Of a DNA stretch of 64,000 nt, positions 42,660-51,172 are shown one piece after another; position 1 is the stretch's first letter; every line of letters starts with the position of its first letter. The position numbers and the translations under genes were made by a program. The stretch is from Schizochytrium sp. CCTCC M209059. Taxonomy: Eukaryota > Sar > Bigyra > Thraustochytrida > Thraustochytriidae. Where the stretch lies: positions 62,001 to 126,000 of the forward strand of contig KN805433.1 of the NCBI GenBank assembly GCA_000818945.1, given 5' to 3'. The notes below the pieces were generated by a model. The model was not told where the DNA came from, searched no databases, and saw nothing but the letters and a program-made list of their open reading frames with translations.

Positions 42660-45017
42660 ATGGCGGCCAACAGGTTCGAGGTGGGCGACGTCGTTGTCGA
42701 CGAGGAGGGCTACCGCGGAAGCGTGCGGTACGTTGGTCCCGTCGCGACGGCGAAAAAGAAGGAGGCAACCTGGATCGGCGTCGAGTGGGCCGACGCCGGC
42801 CGTGGCAAGCACGACGGCTCCGTCAAGGAAAAGACGACCGGCGAGGAGACGCGCTACTTTAGTTGCCCGGAAGGCCAAGGTTCTTTTGTGAAACCGCAAT
42901 TCCTGCGGGTAGGCGTCGCCTTTGAGGACGCGCTGATGGCGCGCTACGAGCCCGAGGCGGCCGTTCGCGTTGGCGAAGGCGTCGAAGGTGAGGCCGGACC
43001 GCGTCGCCGCAATGGCGAGGCCGTCGAGATCGAGGCCGTTGGCATGGATCAGATTCGTGGCAAGCAGCAGATCCACAAGCTTCGCGAAGTCTCCCTCTCG
43101 TCCTGCGTCGTTGTCTCTGCGGGTCAGCCTGGCTGGATCAGCGAGCACTGCCCACACATCAAGGAACTCGACCTTGCCGACAATCTCATTGACTCCTGGA
43201 AAACAGTAGGTCTTATTGCTTCGCAGTTGCCCGGTCTCGAGCATCTCTCGCTGGCGCGCAACCGTCTCGCAACAGGTCTCCCGATCAACCCTATTGAGCC
43301 GCTCCCGGCGCCTCTTAAGATTCCCTTTGCCGCGCTCCGCGTGCTCGTACTCAATCGTACGGGCACAACCTTTTCCCAGGTCCAGCGTCTCGACGAGGAA
43401 GGCGTCATCCCCGCGCTCGAGGAGCTCGTGCTGGGCGACAATGATCTCGACACCCTTGATCCGCTCGCAAATGTAAAGTCCGACACCGTCTCGCACCAGC
43501 GCGGCTCGTATGCAGAATGGGCCAAAGAGCAGATCAAACTTGCCGATCGCTCTGGCTTTACACCCGAGTCCTTTGCCAAAGGCTTTGCCAGCCTTCGCAA
43601 AATTGACATTTCGCGCAACAAACTCGCCACCTGGTCCGAGGTCTGGCGTCTCTCCCGCCTTCCCGCGCTGCGCCACATTAATGTCAGCGACAACCCTATC
43701 GACGAGATCTTCTTTGACCTGCCCGCCATGGCCGCTCTCGCCGATCCCGCCGACGCTGAGCAGCCGAGCGGACCCGCCGTTGAAGCCGGCGATGGAGCAT
43801 CTGCTCGAAGGAACCCCGGCAAGGAAAATGAGATGCAGCAGTCGCGTCTCAAGGCTGCCGAAGCCTTTCGCCGCAAGCTCGACGGACTTGAAAGCAACCA
43901 GACCGAGGATGCCAACCAAGAACAGTCGTGCTGCGGCGCCAATGCTGAGGGTGACTGCGCGGCCGACACGAGTGAGGCGGACTCGCCGTCCAGTCCCAAC
44001 GGCGGCGGCGAGGCTGAGCACAAGGCTGACGAAGACGCCGACGCCGAAAAGAAACCCAGCCGTTTCGTAAGCGAGCTCGACATTGTCATGAGCAACGGCA
44101 TGGTCATTCCTATGCAGGAAAAACGCGAGCGCGCGCGTTATACTGAGGCACGCCTCTTCAAGGGCTCTGGCACACAGGGCGGTACGCAGCCCTTTCGCAG
44201 TCTTGAGACGCTGCTTCTCTGCAGGACACGCATCTCCTCGTGGACCAGTGTCGATGCTCTCAACAAATTCCCCGCCATCAAGGAGGCGCGTCTGCAGGGT
44301 TCGCCTCTCATTGCTGCAGCAGGCAACGCCGGTGCTGCTCGTCAAACCGTCATTGCTCGCGTCAAGGGTTTGGTGCGGCTCAACGGGTCCGAGGTTTCGC
44401 CTCGTGAACGCTCCGACGCCGAGCGTCTGTACCTCAAGCGTGTCGCCGCTGCGCTCACCTCACTCTCTGGGCCCGAGCGAGACGCAAAGCTCGCTGAACA
44501 TCCCCGCTACGACGAACTTGTTGCAGAGCATGGCGATCCGACCGAGGCGGCGCGTCGCGCAAAGGCGGCTCAGGAAGCGGACGGCTCACTCGCGTCGAAC
44601 AGCGCCAAGGTCACTATTAGCAGCTTTGATCCGCGCACCTGCACAGCTCCGCCCGTGACCAAGCGTCTTTTGCTCAGCATGTCAGTCAAGGAGCTCAAGC
44701 TTCTTTGCCAGCGTCTCTTTAAGGTCGACGTGGACCTGCAAAAGCTGTTTTATAGGGAAAAGAGCAAGGACTTTGGACACCCTGTCGCACTCGACGAGGA
44801 TGGTATGGCTATTGTTGACTTTGGCGTCAAGGCCGGGGGCGAGATCATTATGGAAGCTCGTGACCCCGAAAAGGAAAAGGCAGATGCGGACAAGCGCGCC
44901 GCGCAGGAATCGCAGCGGATGAAGGATCAGGAAACGCGGGCTGCTCGCGAGGCTGCCATTAAGCGCGAGGAAATTGAGCGCCAAAAGCAGTCACTTCTTT
45001 CCTCTTCAACCGATTGA
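42660..45017 (+). CDS. TBCE: Tubulin-folding cofactor E (CAP-Gly, LRR, ubiquitin-like)
   Basis: 785 residues. An N-terminal CAP-Gly domain (about residues 5-85) carries WIGVEW, the GKHDGS variant of the signature GKNDGS, and FVKP. Leucine-rich repeats follow (about 140-360: HIKELDLADN, GLEHLSLARN, ALRVLVLNRT, ALEELVLGDN, SLRKIDISRN, ALRHINVSDN). An acidic low-complexity insertion (about 375-470) separates a further repeat block (SLETLLLCRT). A ubiquitin-like C-terminal domain (about 660-740) comes next, then a charged helical tail. This order is diagnostic for TBCE, the cofactor that captures alpha-tubulin and forms the TBCE-TBCD supercomplex to assemble alpha/beta-tubulin dimers. It is longer than typical animal TBCE because of the acidic insertion and tail. 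The gene is intron-free and converges with the LRR gene at 45296. Confidence 0.93.
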   Translation: MAANRFEVGDVVVDEEGYRGSVRYVGPVATAKKKEATWIGVEWADAGRGKHDGSVKEKTTGEETRYFSCPEGQGSFVKPQFLRVGVAFEDALMARYEPEAAVRVGEGVEGEAGPRRRNGEAVEIEAVGMDQIRGKQQIHKLREVSLSSCVVVSAGQPGWISEHCPHIKELDLADNLIDSWKTVGLIASQLPGLEHLSLARNRLATGLPINPIEPLPAPLKIPFAALRVLVLNRTGTTFSQVQRLDEEGVIPALEELVLGDNDLDTLDPLANVKSDTVSHQRGSYAEWAKEQIKLADRSGFTPESFAKGFASLRKIDISRNKLATWSEVWRLSRLPALRHINVSDNPIDEIFFDLPAMAALADPADAEQPSGPAVEAGDGASARRNPGKENEMQQSRLKAAEAFRRKLDGLESNQTEDANQEQSCCGANAEGDCAADTSEADSPSSPNGGGEAEHKADEDADAEKKPSRFVSELDIVMSNGMVIPMQEKRERARYTEARLFKGSGTQGGTQPFRSLETLLLCRTRISSWTSVDALNKFPAIKEARLQGSPLIAAAGNAGAARQTVIARVKGLVRLNGSEVSPRERSDAERLYLKRVAAALTSLSGPERDAKLAEHPRYDELVAEHGDPTEAARRAKAAQEADGSLASNSAKVTISSFDPRTCTAPPVTKRLLLSMSVKELKLLCQRLFKVDVDLQKLFYREKSKDFGHPVALDEDGMAIVDFGVKAGGEIIMEARDPEKEKADADKRAAQESQRMKDQETRAAREAAIKREEIERQKQSLLSSSTD

Positions 45018-45295
45018 GGCTTTTTCTGAAGAGAAGGAATGAAAACAGGATAGGCCTACGATCGCAGCGTCTTGACTGATTTTTATTTTAATTTTTTGTA
45101 AAAGCGAAGAGGCCTACAACATGAAAGAGTAAAAACGAAGAAGAAAAAGGTAATTGCTTGGGACGCCTCCTTCCTTACAGTTTCGAATGGTCCTTCCCAA
45201 ACTCGCTTTCGTCGCGTGCACTACCTCTGCGAGGAGCCAATCACGTTAATAGATACACAAATAAGAAACTCTTTTCGATTCACATGTCACTTTTG

Positions 45296-46894
45296 TCAGG
45301 GTTGCTGCTGGCCATCGAGTGCCACAACAAGGTCTGGCCTCGCTGCGCGAAAGTCATCGACCAAGGTCTTTCCATCACCGAGGTCATTACCGCCGAGCTC
45401 GAGGGTGCGGAGCGTCGAGTTTTCCTGCAAAGGCGTCTTGAGTGCCTCAGCACCCTCGCGTGTGAGACCTACACCACCAATTCCAAGTGTCTCTAGCGTT
45501 GCATTCTCGCGAAGAAGGTCGGCGAGGGTGGCCACGCCGTCATCACCAAGAGCATTGCCCATGAGGCGGAGCTCCTTGAGACTGGCGCCTTGCAAAAGAT
45601 CGCCGACAGCCGCACGAAAGTCCTCGTTGCCCGCGCCAGTCGGATCTTCGACGACGCTGATGCCGATACTTGTGAGATTGAGACGTTGCAGACGTGGCGC
45701 ACCGTCTGCATTGGTCTGCGAGCTTTTCGAAAGCGCAGCACCAAAAGCAGCCAATCCCGACAACCCCATCTTATTCGCACGGAGGTCCAGATCGTCGAGC
45801 TGCGTGGCGCAAATTAAAGCTGTGGCAGAGCCAACCTCTTTGATTTCGTTTCGCCCAGCAGCCAGAACGCGGAGCGCATGAAAGCACGATCCCAGACGAT
45901 CTGATGCCGCGACGATGGACGCAAAGCCTTCCGCGCCAATTCCGCAGGCATCTACATGCAACTCGCAGACACTAGATAGAGAAGAGACCTCCGCGCTGCT
46001 CGCCGATGGGGCAGAATGCTGGGTATCGTCCTTGTCTTCCGCTGCTTCGTCGCCCACGAGGGCACGGGCGCCAGCGTCGCCGATGGCGGGGTTGTCACTC
46101 AGAATAAGACGGAGAGATCCCTGAGCCGCTGAGGACTCTCGAAGGGCCTTGCCAAGCGCGCGACATCCCTCGACGCCGAGGCCACTAGAATTGAGCTCGA
46201 GATTCCGCAAGAACAAAGGCCCATTGCGCAGACCCTGCGCAAGGGCTGCCACGCCTCCATCCCCAAGGTCATTGCGACCGAGACGGAGATCCTGAAGCGC
46301 ATGCGACGGCTGCGCAAGTACGCTACCAAGATGCGGCATGCCACCTGCTGTAAGAGACTTGAACTCGAGGTCGAGCGCTTCGAGCGTCGAATTTTCCCAG
46401 GCCTCCAGGAGCGCGGCGAGCTCGGCATCCCCGAATTGGGCGCAACCGACGGAGAGTCGTTTGAGCGTAGAATTTTGCCGCAGCGCCTGCCCCAAGCGTT
46501 TTGCCGCGTCCTCGGACACACTATGTCCAGAGCACAGCAGCTCTTCGAGCGAGGAGTTCTCCGCGAGCGCGTCTGCAAGCGCGCACAGGCCGCTTTCGTC
46601 AACCTTGCGCATGCTCATGACCAGCAGGGCGGGGCCCGTCTCATTAGCGCGAAGTTTCGCGACGAGGTCGTCCACGCCGCGACGCTGCTGGCCCCACGCC
46701 ATCCTTCCCCTCCCGTCCGTCTTCGCAGTCCTCGTCCAAGGGTTCTCTGGGTTTGTCGCTGGCAAAACGCGCTTCGGGGGTCTTTGCTTGCTTGATGATC
46801 GATCGCACAGCCACTCGACGAGCAAAACCAAAAAAAGAGTTGTGCTAAAAAGGGTTGCGCAGTATAAAACGGGTTGCGGCGGCTTTGCGTTCAT
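45296..46894 (-). CDS. Membrane-anchored ribonuclease-inhibitor-type LRR protein
   Basis: 532 residues from the ATG at 46894; the open frame extends upstream only through a TTG start. An N-terminal hydrophobic segment (YCATLFSTTLFLVLLVEWL) is a likely signal anchor. The rest is a series of about 28-residue leucine-rich repeats of the RI/NOD type: SLEELLCSGHSVSEDAAKRL, TLKRLSVGCAQFGDAELAAL, ALQDLRLGRNDLGDGGVAAL, SLKELRLMGNALGDDGVATL, TLRTLELGGNDLGDG. These form horseshoe protein-binding scaffolds. The partner is unknown. The gene is divergent from the TOG-domain gene with about 210 bases between start codons, suggesting a shared bidirectional promoter, and convergent with TBCE, whose stop is about 280 bases away. 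Confidence 0.82.
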   Translation of the reverse strand: MNAKPPQPVLYCATLFSTTLFLVLLVEWLCDRSSSKQRPPKRVLPATNPENPWTRTAKTDGRGRMAWGQQRRGVDDLVAKLRANETGPALLVMSMRKVDESGLCALADALAENSSLEELLCSGHSVSEDAAKRLGQALRQNSTLKRLSVGCAQFGDAELAALLEAWENSTLEALDLEFKSLTAGGMPHLGSVLAQPSHALQDLRLGRNDLGDGGVAALAQGLRNGPLFLRNLELNSSGLGVEGCRALGKALRESSAAQGSLRLILSDNPAIGDAGARALVGDEAAEDKDDTQHSAPSASSAEVSSLSSVCELHVDACGIGAEGFASIVAASDRLGSCFHALRVLAAGRNEIKEVGSATALICATQLDDLDLRANKMGLSGLAAFGAALSKSSQTNADGAPRLQRLNLTSIGISVVEDPTGAGNEDFRAAVGDLLQGASLKELRLMGNALGDDGVATLADLLRENATLETLGIGGVGLTREGAEALKTPLQENSTLRTLELGGNDLGDGKTLVDDFRAARPDLVVALDGQQQP

Positions 46895-47106
46895 GCTTTG
46901 GAAGCTCGCAACGGTTCTATTGCCAAGGAGGACGCGGAGCCCGATGCGACCATGAAGAGCAGAGCCGCCTGCTGCGCTGCGCAAGGTATAGCTAGACTGT
47001 CCTGTCTAGTTTAGCACTGTGCTCTGCTGCGGCTTCGGCTGCGAGCTTCTCTACAGGTGCAGAGGGGGCTCGCGCGATCGGATGATTGGCGCGCAAGAGC
47101 AGGTCC

Positions 47107-49164
47107 ATGACGCGGGGCGCCACACGCGGCGAGAAGGAAAATTGCCATGGGATCATACCGTCGTCGTCGCAAGACGAGGAAGGAGCATCGCCAAAGGGAT
47201 GGTCCCCGCGCGCAAGTGAGGTGACGCCCTCGCACATCAGCGTGGAGACGGATCTCCTTCCCTTTGAAGGCGATGAGGCAACAGAGGAAGCGTTGGCACA
47301 CGCCGCGCGTTCTTGCGTTCCACTTTTGCGCAACAAGGACGATTGGGAGCGCCAAGCCACAGGGCTCCAACTCATGCAAAGATTGGCAATCTTTTCGCCA
47401 GAGACACTCGCAGCAGATCCGAGCCTGTACAAGACCCTTCTCGGATGGGTAGTGCGCAGCGTTGGCTCCCTGCGATCAGCGTTGTCCAAAAGAGCAGCCC
47501 AAACATTGTCGGAGCTTTTTGCCCGTTTGGGCCCCAAGCTCAACGCGCCCCTCACCGACCTTCTCATTCCCGCGCTCATGAAGCGCGCCTCTGATAATAC
47601 GAGTGGCTTTATTCGCCAGCATGCGCGCGCTGCATTGCACTCCTTTTGCACAAAGTGCGGGTCGCGAGATGTGGTACGGCAACTTGGAAATTTTATCCAG
47701 AACTCAAATGCGAGCTTACGAGAGATTGCTCTCTTGGCAATCCATGACTGTCTCGCTGCCAGTGATCAGAATCACGTCCACCGAGATACCTTAAATGACG
47801 ATGCCTTGCGAGCAGTCCTCCAGGACGCCAATCCGCGCGTTCGCAAGGCCGCTGCGCAGGTGCAAAACTTGCTTGCCAATGGGGGGTACAAGAGCAACGA
47901 CACCCCTTCTGCACTATTAGACGCCAGCGAGTCTCGGCGTCTCGACGGCGCGTCCTTTTCGGCGCGGACGTCAACACGGGGTACCAAGCCATCTTTTCTA
48001 CCCGTTCTCAACAACCATCGTCGAGTTCCAGACCCTTCCTCGGCTTCAGACGTGAGCGGACCGCGAGTAGAGGCGGCTCCCGAGCTCCCAGCTCTGGGTC
48101 TGCCGAGCAAGCCAAGCAGTCCTCATCATCGAGGTCGCACGCGTGGCAGTCCCGAGCGAAGTCGAACACGAGGAAGTCCTAGTCGATCGAGACGTATGCC
48201 ATCGTCACCGTCCAAGATAGAACCGGCAACACGGATACCAAGCCTTCAGACGAACGATCTTGCCGATCAAGATAACATCTCCATGGAGACATGGCGGAGA
48301 CGTCGGGCTACGAAATTGCGGCAGCCAACAAGAAAGCAGACGAGAGTCGCGTCTTCACCAACGCACAGCAGAGCGTCACGCTTGCGACCTCGCAGACCGC
48401 AAACACAGGCCTATTTCAAAACGACAAGCCCCTCACCGACGACCCATGTGCATGCTGAGCAGGGAAGACCAATTATCGAATGCAGCGAGATAGTTCACGG
48501 AGACAAGCAAGACGTGCATCCTGAACGTGTGATCAGGACCACGAACGATTTTGCATCCATGGATCGGGATGGCATGGCGCCGTACCAGTTCGACTATGGC
48601 GTGGTCGACAGCTCGGCCGAGGTTTCAGCGCACGTTCCGCGTCCAGCGCCACAGAACTCGGTGCATCGCGTCGTGGAGGCGGCGGTGCGCCCCGTGACTT
48701 TGCGAGGAATCGTCACCCCTGAACACGTGCAGCGCGCACGGGATGCGAGTGATGACATTTGGGCACCTGTCCCGGAAACAGAGGAGCCGAGCTACAGAGG
48801 CGCCGGATCTGCTATGGGTCATGAGAGAGCAAACGTAGATGGTTCATCGACATGGCAGCAGACTGAGCAGCAAGAAGTAGCTCTGTGGCAAGAGATTGCT
48901 GGCTTGGACCAGCGGCTTGCAGCAGTTCGCACGCGAGCGCGTCTACGACAAGCGCGCATCAAGACTGGAATCGATGCCATGCCGGCAGACTTGGGTTTGT
49001 CGCCGGCAGGCGCGGCTATTTACGCAAACGCAGTTGCCGATGCCCCAGCGTATGACGTCTCTACGGATCACAGCAAAGGTCCGAGCCTTCCAAAGTTGCC
49101 GAAACAAAGTGGCGCGAAAACGCACGTCACGCATAAGGGGCGTGGTCACTGGAAACCAGCCTAA
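47107..49164 (+). CDS. TOG/CLASP-like HEAT-repeat protein, probable microtubule regulator
   Basis: 685 residues from the ATG at 47107; the frame just upstream has a TTG and then a stop. After a short disordered N-terminus, residues of about 50-240 form a HEAT/TOG array resembling CLASP_N: DDWERQATGLQLMQRL, VVRSVGSLRSALSKRAAQTL, LIPALMKRASDNTSGFIRQH, ASLREIALLAIHDCL, NPRVRKAAAQVQNLL. TOG arrays bind tubulin and control microtubule growth in CLASP and TOGARAM/crescerin proteins. The central part is Ser/Arg/Pro-rich and disordered, typical of microtubule-lattice-binding regions. A short predicted helix (about 610-640) precedes the basic C-terminus. A TOGARAM-like ciliary role is possible but only one TOG is evident. 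Confidence 0.75.
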   Translation: MTRGATRGEKENCHGIIPSSSQDEEGASPKGWSPRASEVTPSHISVETDLLPFEGDEATEEALAHAARSCVPLLRNKDDWERQATGLQLMQRLAIFSPETLAADPSLYKTLLGWVVRSVGSLRSALSKRAAQTLSELFARLGPKLNAPLTDLLIPALMKRASDNTSGFIRQHARAALHSFCTKCGSRDVVRQLGNFIQNSNASLREIALLAIHDCLAASDQNHVHRDTLNDDALRAVLQDANPRVRKAAAQVQNLLANGGYKSNDTPSALLDASESRRLDGASFSARTSTRGTKPSFLPVLNNHRRVPDPSSASDVSGPRVEAAPELPALGLPSKPSSPHHRGRTRGSPERSRTRGSPSRSRRMPSSPSKIEPATRIPSLQTNDLADQDNISMETWRRRRATKLRQPTRKQTRVASSPTHSRASRLRPRRPQTQAYFKTTSPSPTTHVHAEQGRPIIECSEIVHGDKQDVHPERVIRTTNDFASMDRDGMAPYQFDYGVVDSSAEVSAHVPRPAPQNSVHRVVEAAVRPVTLRGIVTPEHVQRARDASDDIWAPVPETEEPSYRGAGSAMGHERANVDGSSTWQQTEQQEVALWQEIAGLDQRLAAVRTRARLRQARIKTGIDAMPADLGLSPAGAAIYANAVADAPAYDVSTDHSKGPSLPKLPKQSGAKTHVTHKGRGHWKPA

Positions 49165-49876
49165 CAGTAAGGGCATTGTGAGAAGGGAGGACGAGGAAGA
49201 ATTAACAACAAACGTCGACTCCTGAGCAGCCTCGATCCCAATGCTTCACGAAAGCTCGGTCTCTCGATCTCTCGGTCTCGATCAATCTTCACACACACGT
49301 CGGACGCCTCGAGTGAGTTCTGACAAGTCTTAACTCCACCACTTTTTCTCCTCCTCCTCTTTCTCCTCCTCTTCATCCTGATGATGATGATGATGATCAT
49401 CATCATCGTCACTGACATTGCCGTTTGTTTGCGAGCTTCGTACCGCAAGACACGTTGCGCTCAAATGATGACGTCGAGCCCTCTCGGCGGTAATACAGAG
49501 GACGCCCGATCTGGAACCGGTTCGGAACGAGACGAGAACTGCACCTCGTCCTCTTTCTTTTTTTTCGGCAGTTCGGGACAAGCGTCAATGCGCTGAACAT
49601 GGGTCGCCGCAGCGACGTCTCGGCCGTTCGGGTCGGGACAGATGGGCGAAGACATTGTGCGAACCTGGGTATGATCTCGAAGGTGCGAGAGCTTGACGCC
49701 AAAGTTCTCCGGATGCAAAACCTCAATCGAGTCTTTTAGAAAATACATCAAGAGCCATCGTCGCAAGAAAAGCAACGAGCCTCCCTACATCTGAAGAACG
49801 AGCACAAAGACACACGTAGACACACACGTAGACACACACGTAGACACACACGTAGACACACACGAAGCAAAAGCGA
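49165..49876. other. Intergenic spacer and leader with 10-bp tandem repeat
   Basis: Contains a pyrimidine-rich block (49341-49378), an inverted trinucleotide repeat (GAT)n/(ATC)n at 49379-49409, and about four copies of a 10-nt unit (acacacgtag) at about 49813-49864 directly upstream of the dioxygenase start. No gene is seen. Confidence 0.7.
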
Positions 49877-50944
49877 ATGATGGAAACGCCATTCCTCGAG
49901 GCGCAAGACGGAAGAGAAAAAATGACAACGACAACGCTGACGAGATCGTATTCCAGGACCACTCGTATGCTACTTGTCGGTGTGCTGGCAATGCTCGGAG
50001 CTTTTGCTGCCATGTTTGCAAGGTCGCCGCTGCACAATTCGGGACTGCAAATTGTGCAAATGAGCAACAAAACCTTCGGAGCAGAGGTGTACGGTTTTGA
50101 TGCACCGACCATGGCCAGAGACGCAGAGGTGATGGCAAAAGTACGGGCTGCGCTTGAAGAGCATCTCGTTCTCCGCTTTCACAATGTGACGCAGGATTTG
50201 ACACCAGCGTTGCATGTTGACCTGGCCAAGCGCATCGGCCCTGTGGACCCTCGGGTCTCTGCACCGCCAAAGTACTTGCTCAAGGGTGTCTTTAACAGTC
50301 CAGAACAGGTGAAGCGCGCGGCTGCACTGGGAGTCGGCGCACATGCTCTGGGCGAGACAATGCGCAAAGCTGCAGAGGGGGCGCGAGAGCTACCTCGCGA
50401 GATTACGCGCATCGTCAAGGAGCCGAGCGACGTGGCAGCCTTCGGAGAGGGCTGGCATTCAGATCTCACGTATCTGACGACGCCGCCATTTGCGGCCGCT
50501 CTCGCGGCAAGAGAGCTTCCGTCCGTGGGTCTCGGAAACACAATGTTCCTCGACATGCGAGCGGCTTTTGATACGTTGCCAGAAGATCTTAAGGTGCGTG
50601 TGTCTGGGGCCGCGGCCAACCACACGGATGGAGATCAGTCGTGGACAGTGCATCCTGCGGTACGGGTAGATAATGTGCATTCGAGGCCAAGTCTCTTTGT
50701 CAACAAAGCCTTTGCACGGCACATGGTCCCGCGCAACGTCTCTTCGGATAGCCTGTTGACCTCCTTGCTCGCTCACGTCGACGCTTTACCTGAATTGGCG
50801 CCACAAGCGTTTCTGGATCTAACATGGACCGACGGACAGCTTTTGATGTGGGACAACCGCTTCACGCAACACGCTGCTGTTGCAGATTATCACACCCGAC
50901 GCGAAATGCATCGTGTTGTCGTCTCGGGTAATATTCCTTTTTGA
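49877..50944 (+). CDS. Membrane-anchored TauD/TfdA-type Fe(II)/2-oxoglutarate dioxygenase
   Basis: 355 residues. A single N-terminal hydrophobic segment (about 31-48, MLLVGVLAMLGAFAAMFA) after a basic stretch predicts a type II anchor with the catalytic part in the lumen or outside. The catalytic domain has the facial triad in TauD order: His194 and Asp196 in GWHSDLTY and distal His332 in NRFTQHAAVADY, followed by the 2-oxoglutarate-binding arginine in MHRVVVSG (about Arg346). A core of this size is normal for TauD. Family members hydroxylate small substrates such as taurine, alkyl sulfates, carnitine precursors and chlorophenoxyacetates; the substrate here cannot be told. Two starts are in frame (MM); the first is used. 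It converges with the TPR gene at 51173. Confidence 0.9.
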   Translation: MMETPFLEAQDGREKMTTTTLTRSYSRTTRMLLVGVLAMLGAFAAMFARSPLHNSGLQIVQMSNKTFGAEVYGFDAPTMARDAEVMAKVRAALEEHLVLRFHNVTQDLTPALHVDLAKRIGPVDPRVSAPPKYLLKGVFNSPEQVKRAAALGVGAHALGETMRKAAEGARELPREITRIVKEPSDVAAFGEGWHSDLTYLTTPPFAAALAARELPSVGLGNTMFLDMRAAFDTLPEDLKVRVSGAAANHTDGDQSWTVHPAVRVDNVHSRPSLFVNKAFARHMVPRNVSSDSLLTSLLAHVDALPELAPQAFLDLTWTDGQLLMWDNRFTQHAAVADYHTRREMHRVVVSGNIPF

Positions 50945-51172
50945 GTGAGGACGAGGAACCAAGCAAGCTACAATATTTCGCCATGGAGAAGGAAATACAA
51001 AAGACGAGGCCAAACCTGTAAATTTTACTACCATCATTGATTATCTTTCTTCTTCTTTTGTGTTTCTTGGCGCTGGATGAGGAAAACCACGAGCAAGTAC
51101 GAGTTGGCAGGGAAGAAAGCCAGATGAGAAGACCTCGACATTTTCTGAAAACGATCAATGAAAATCTCGCGA

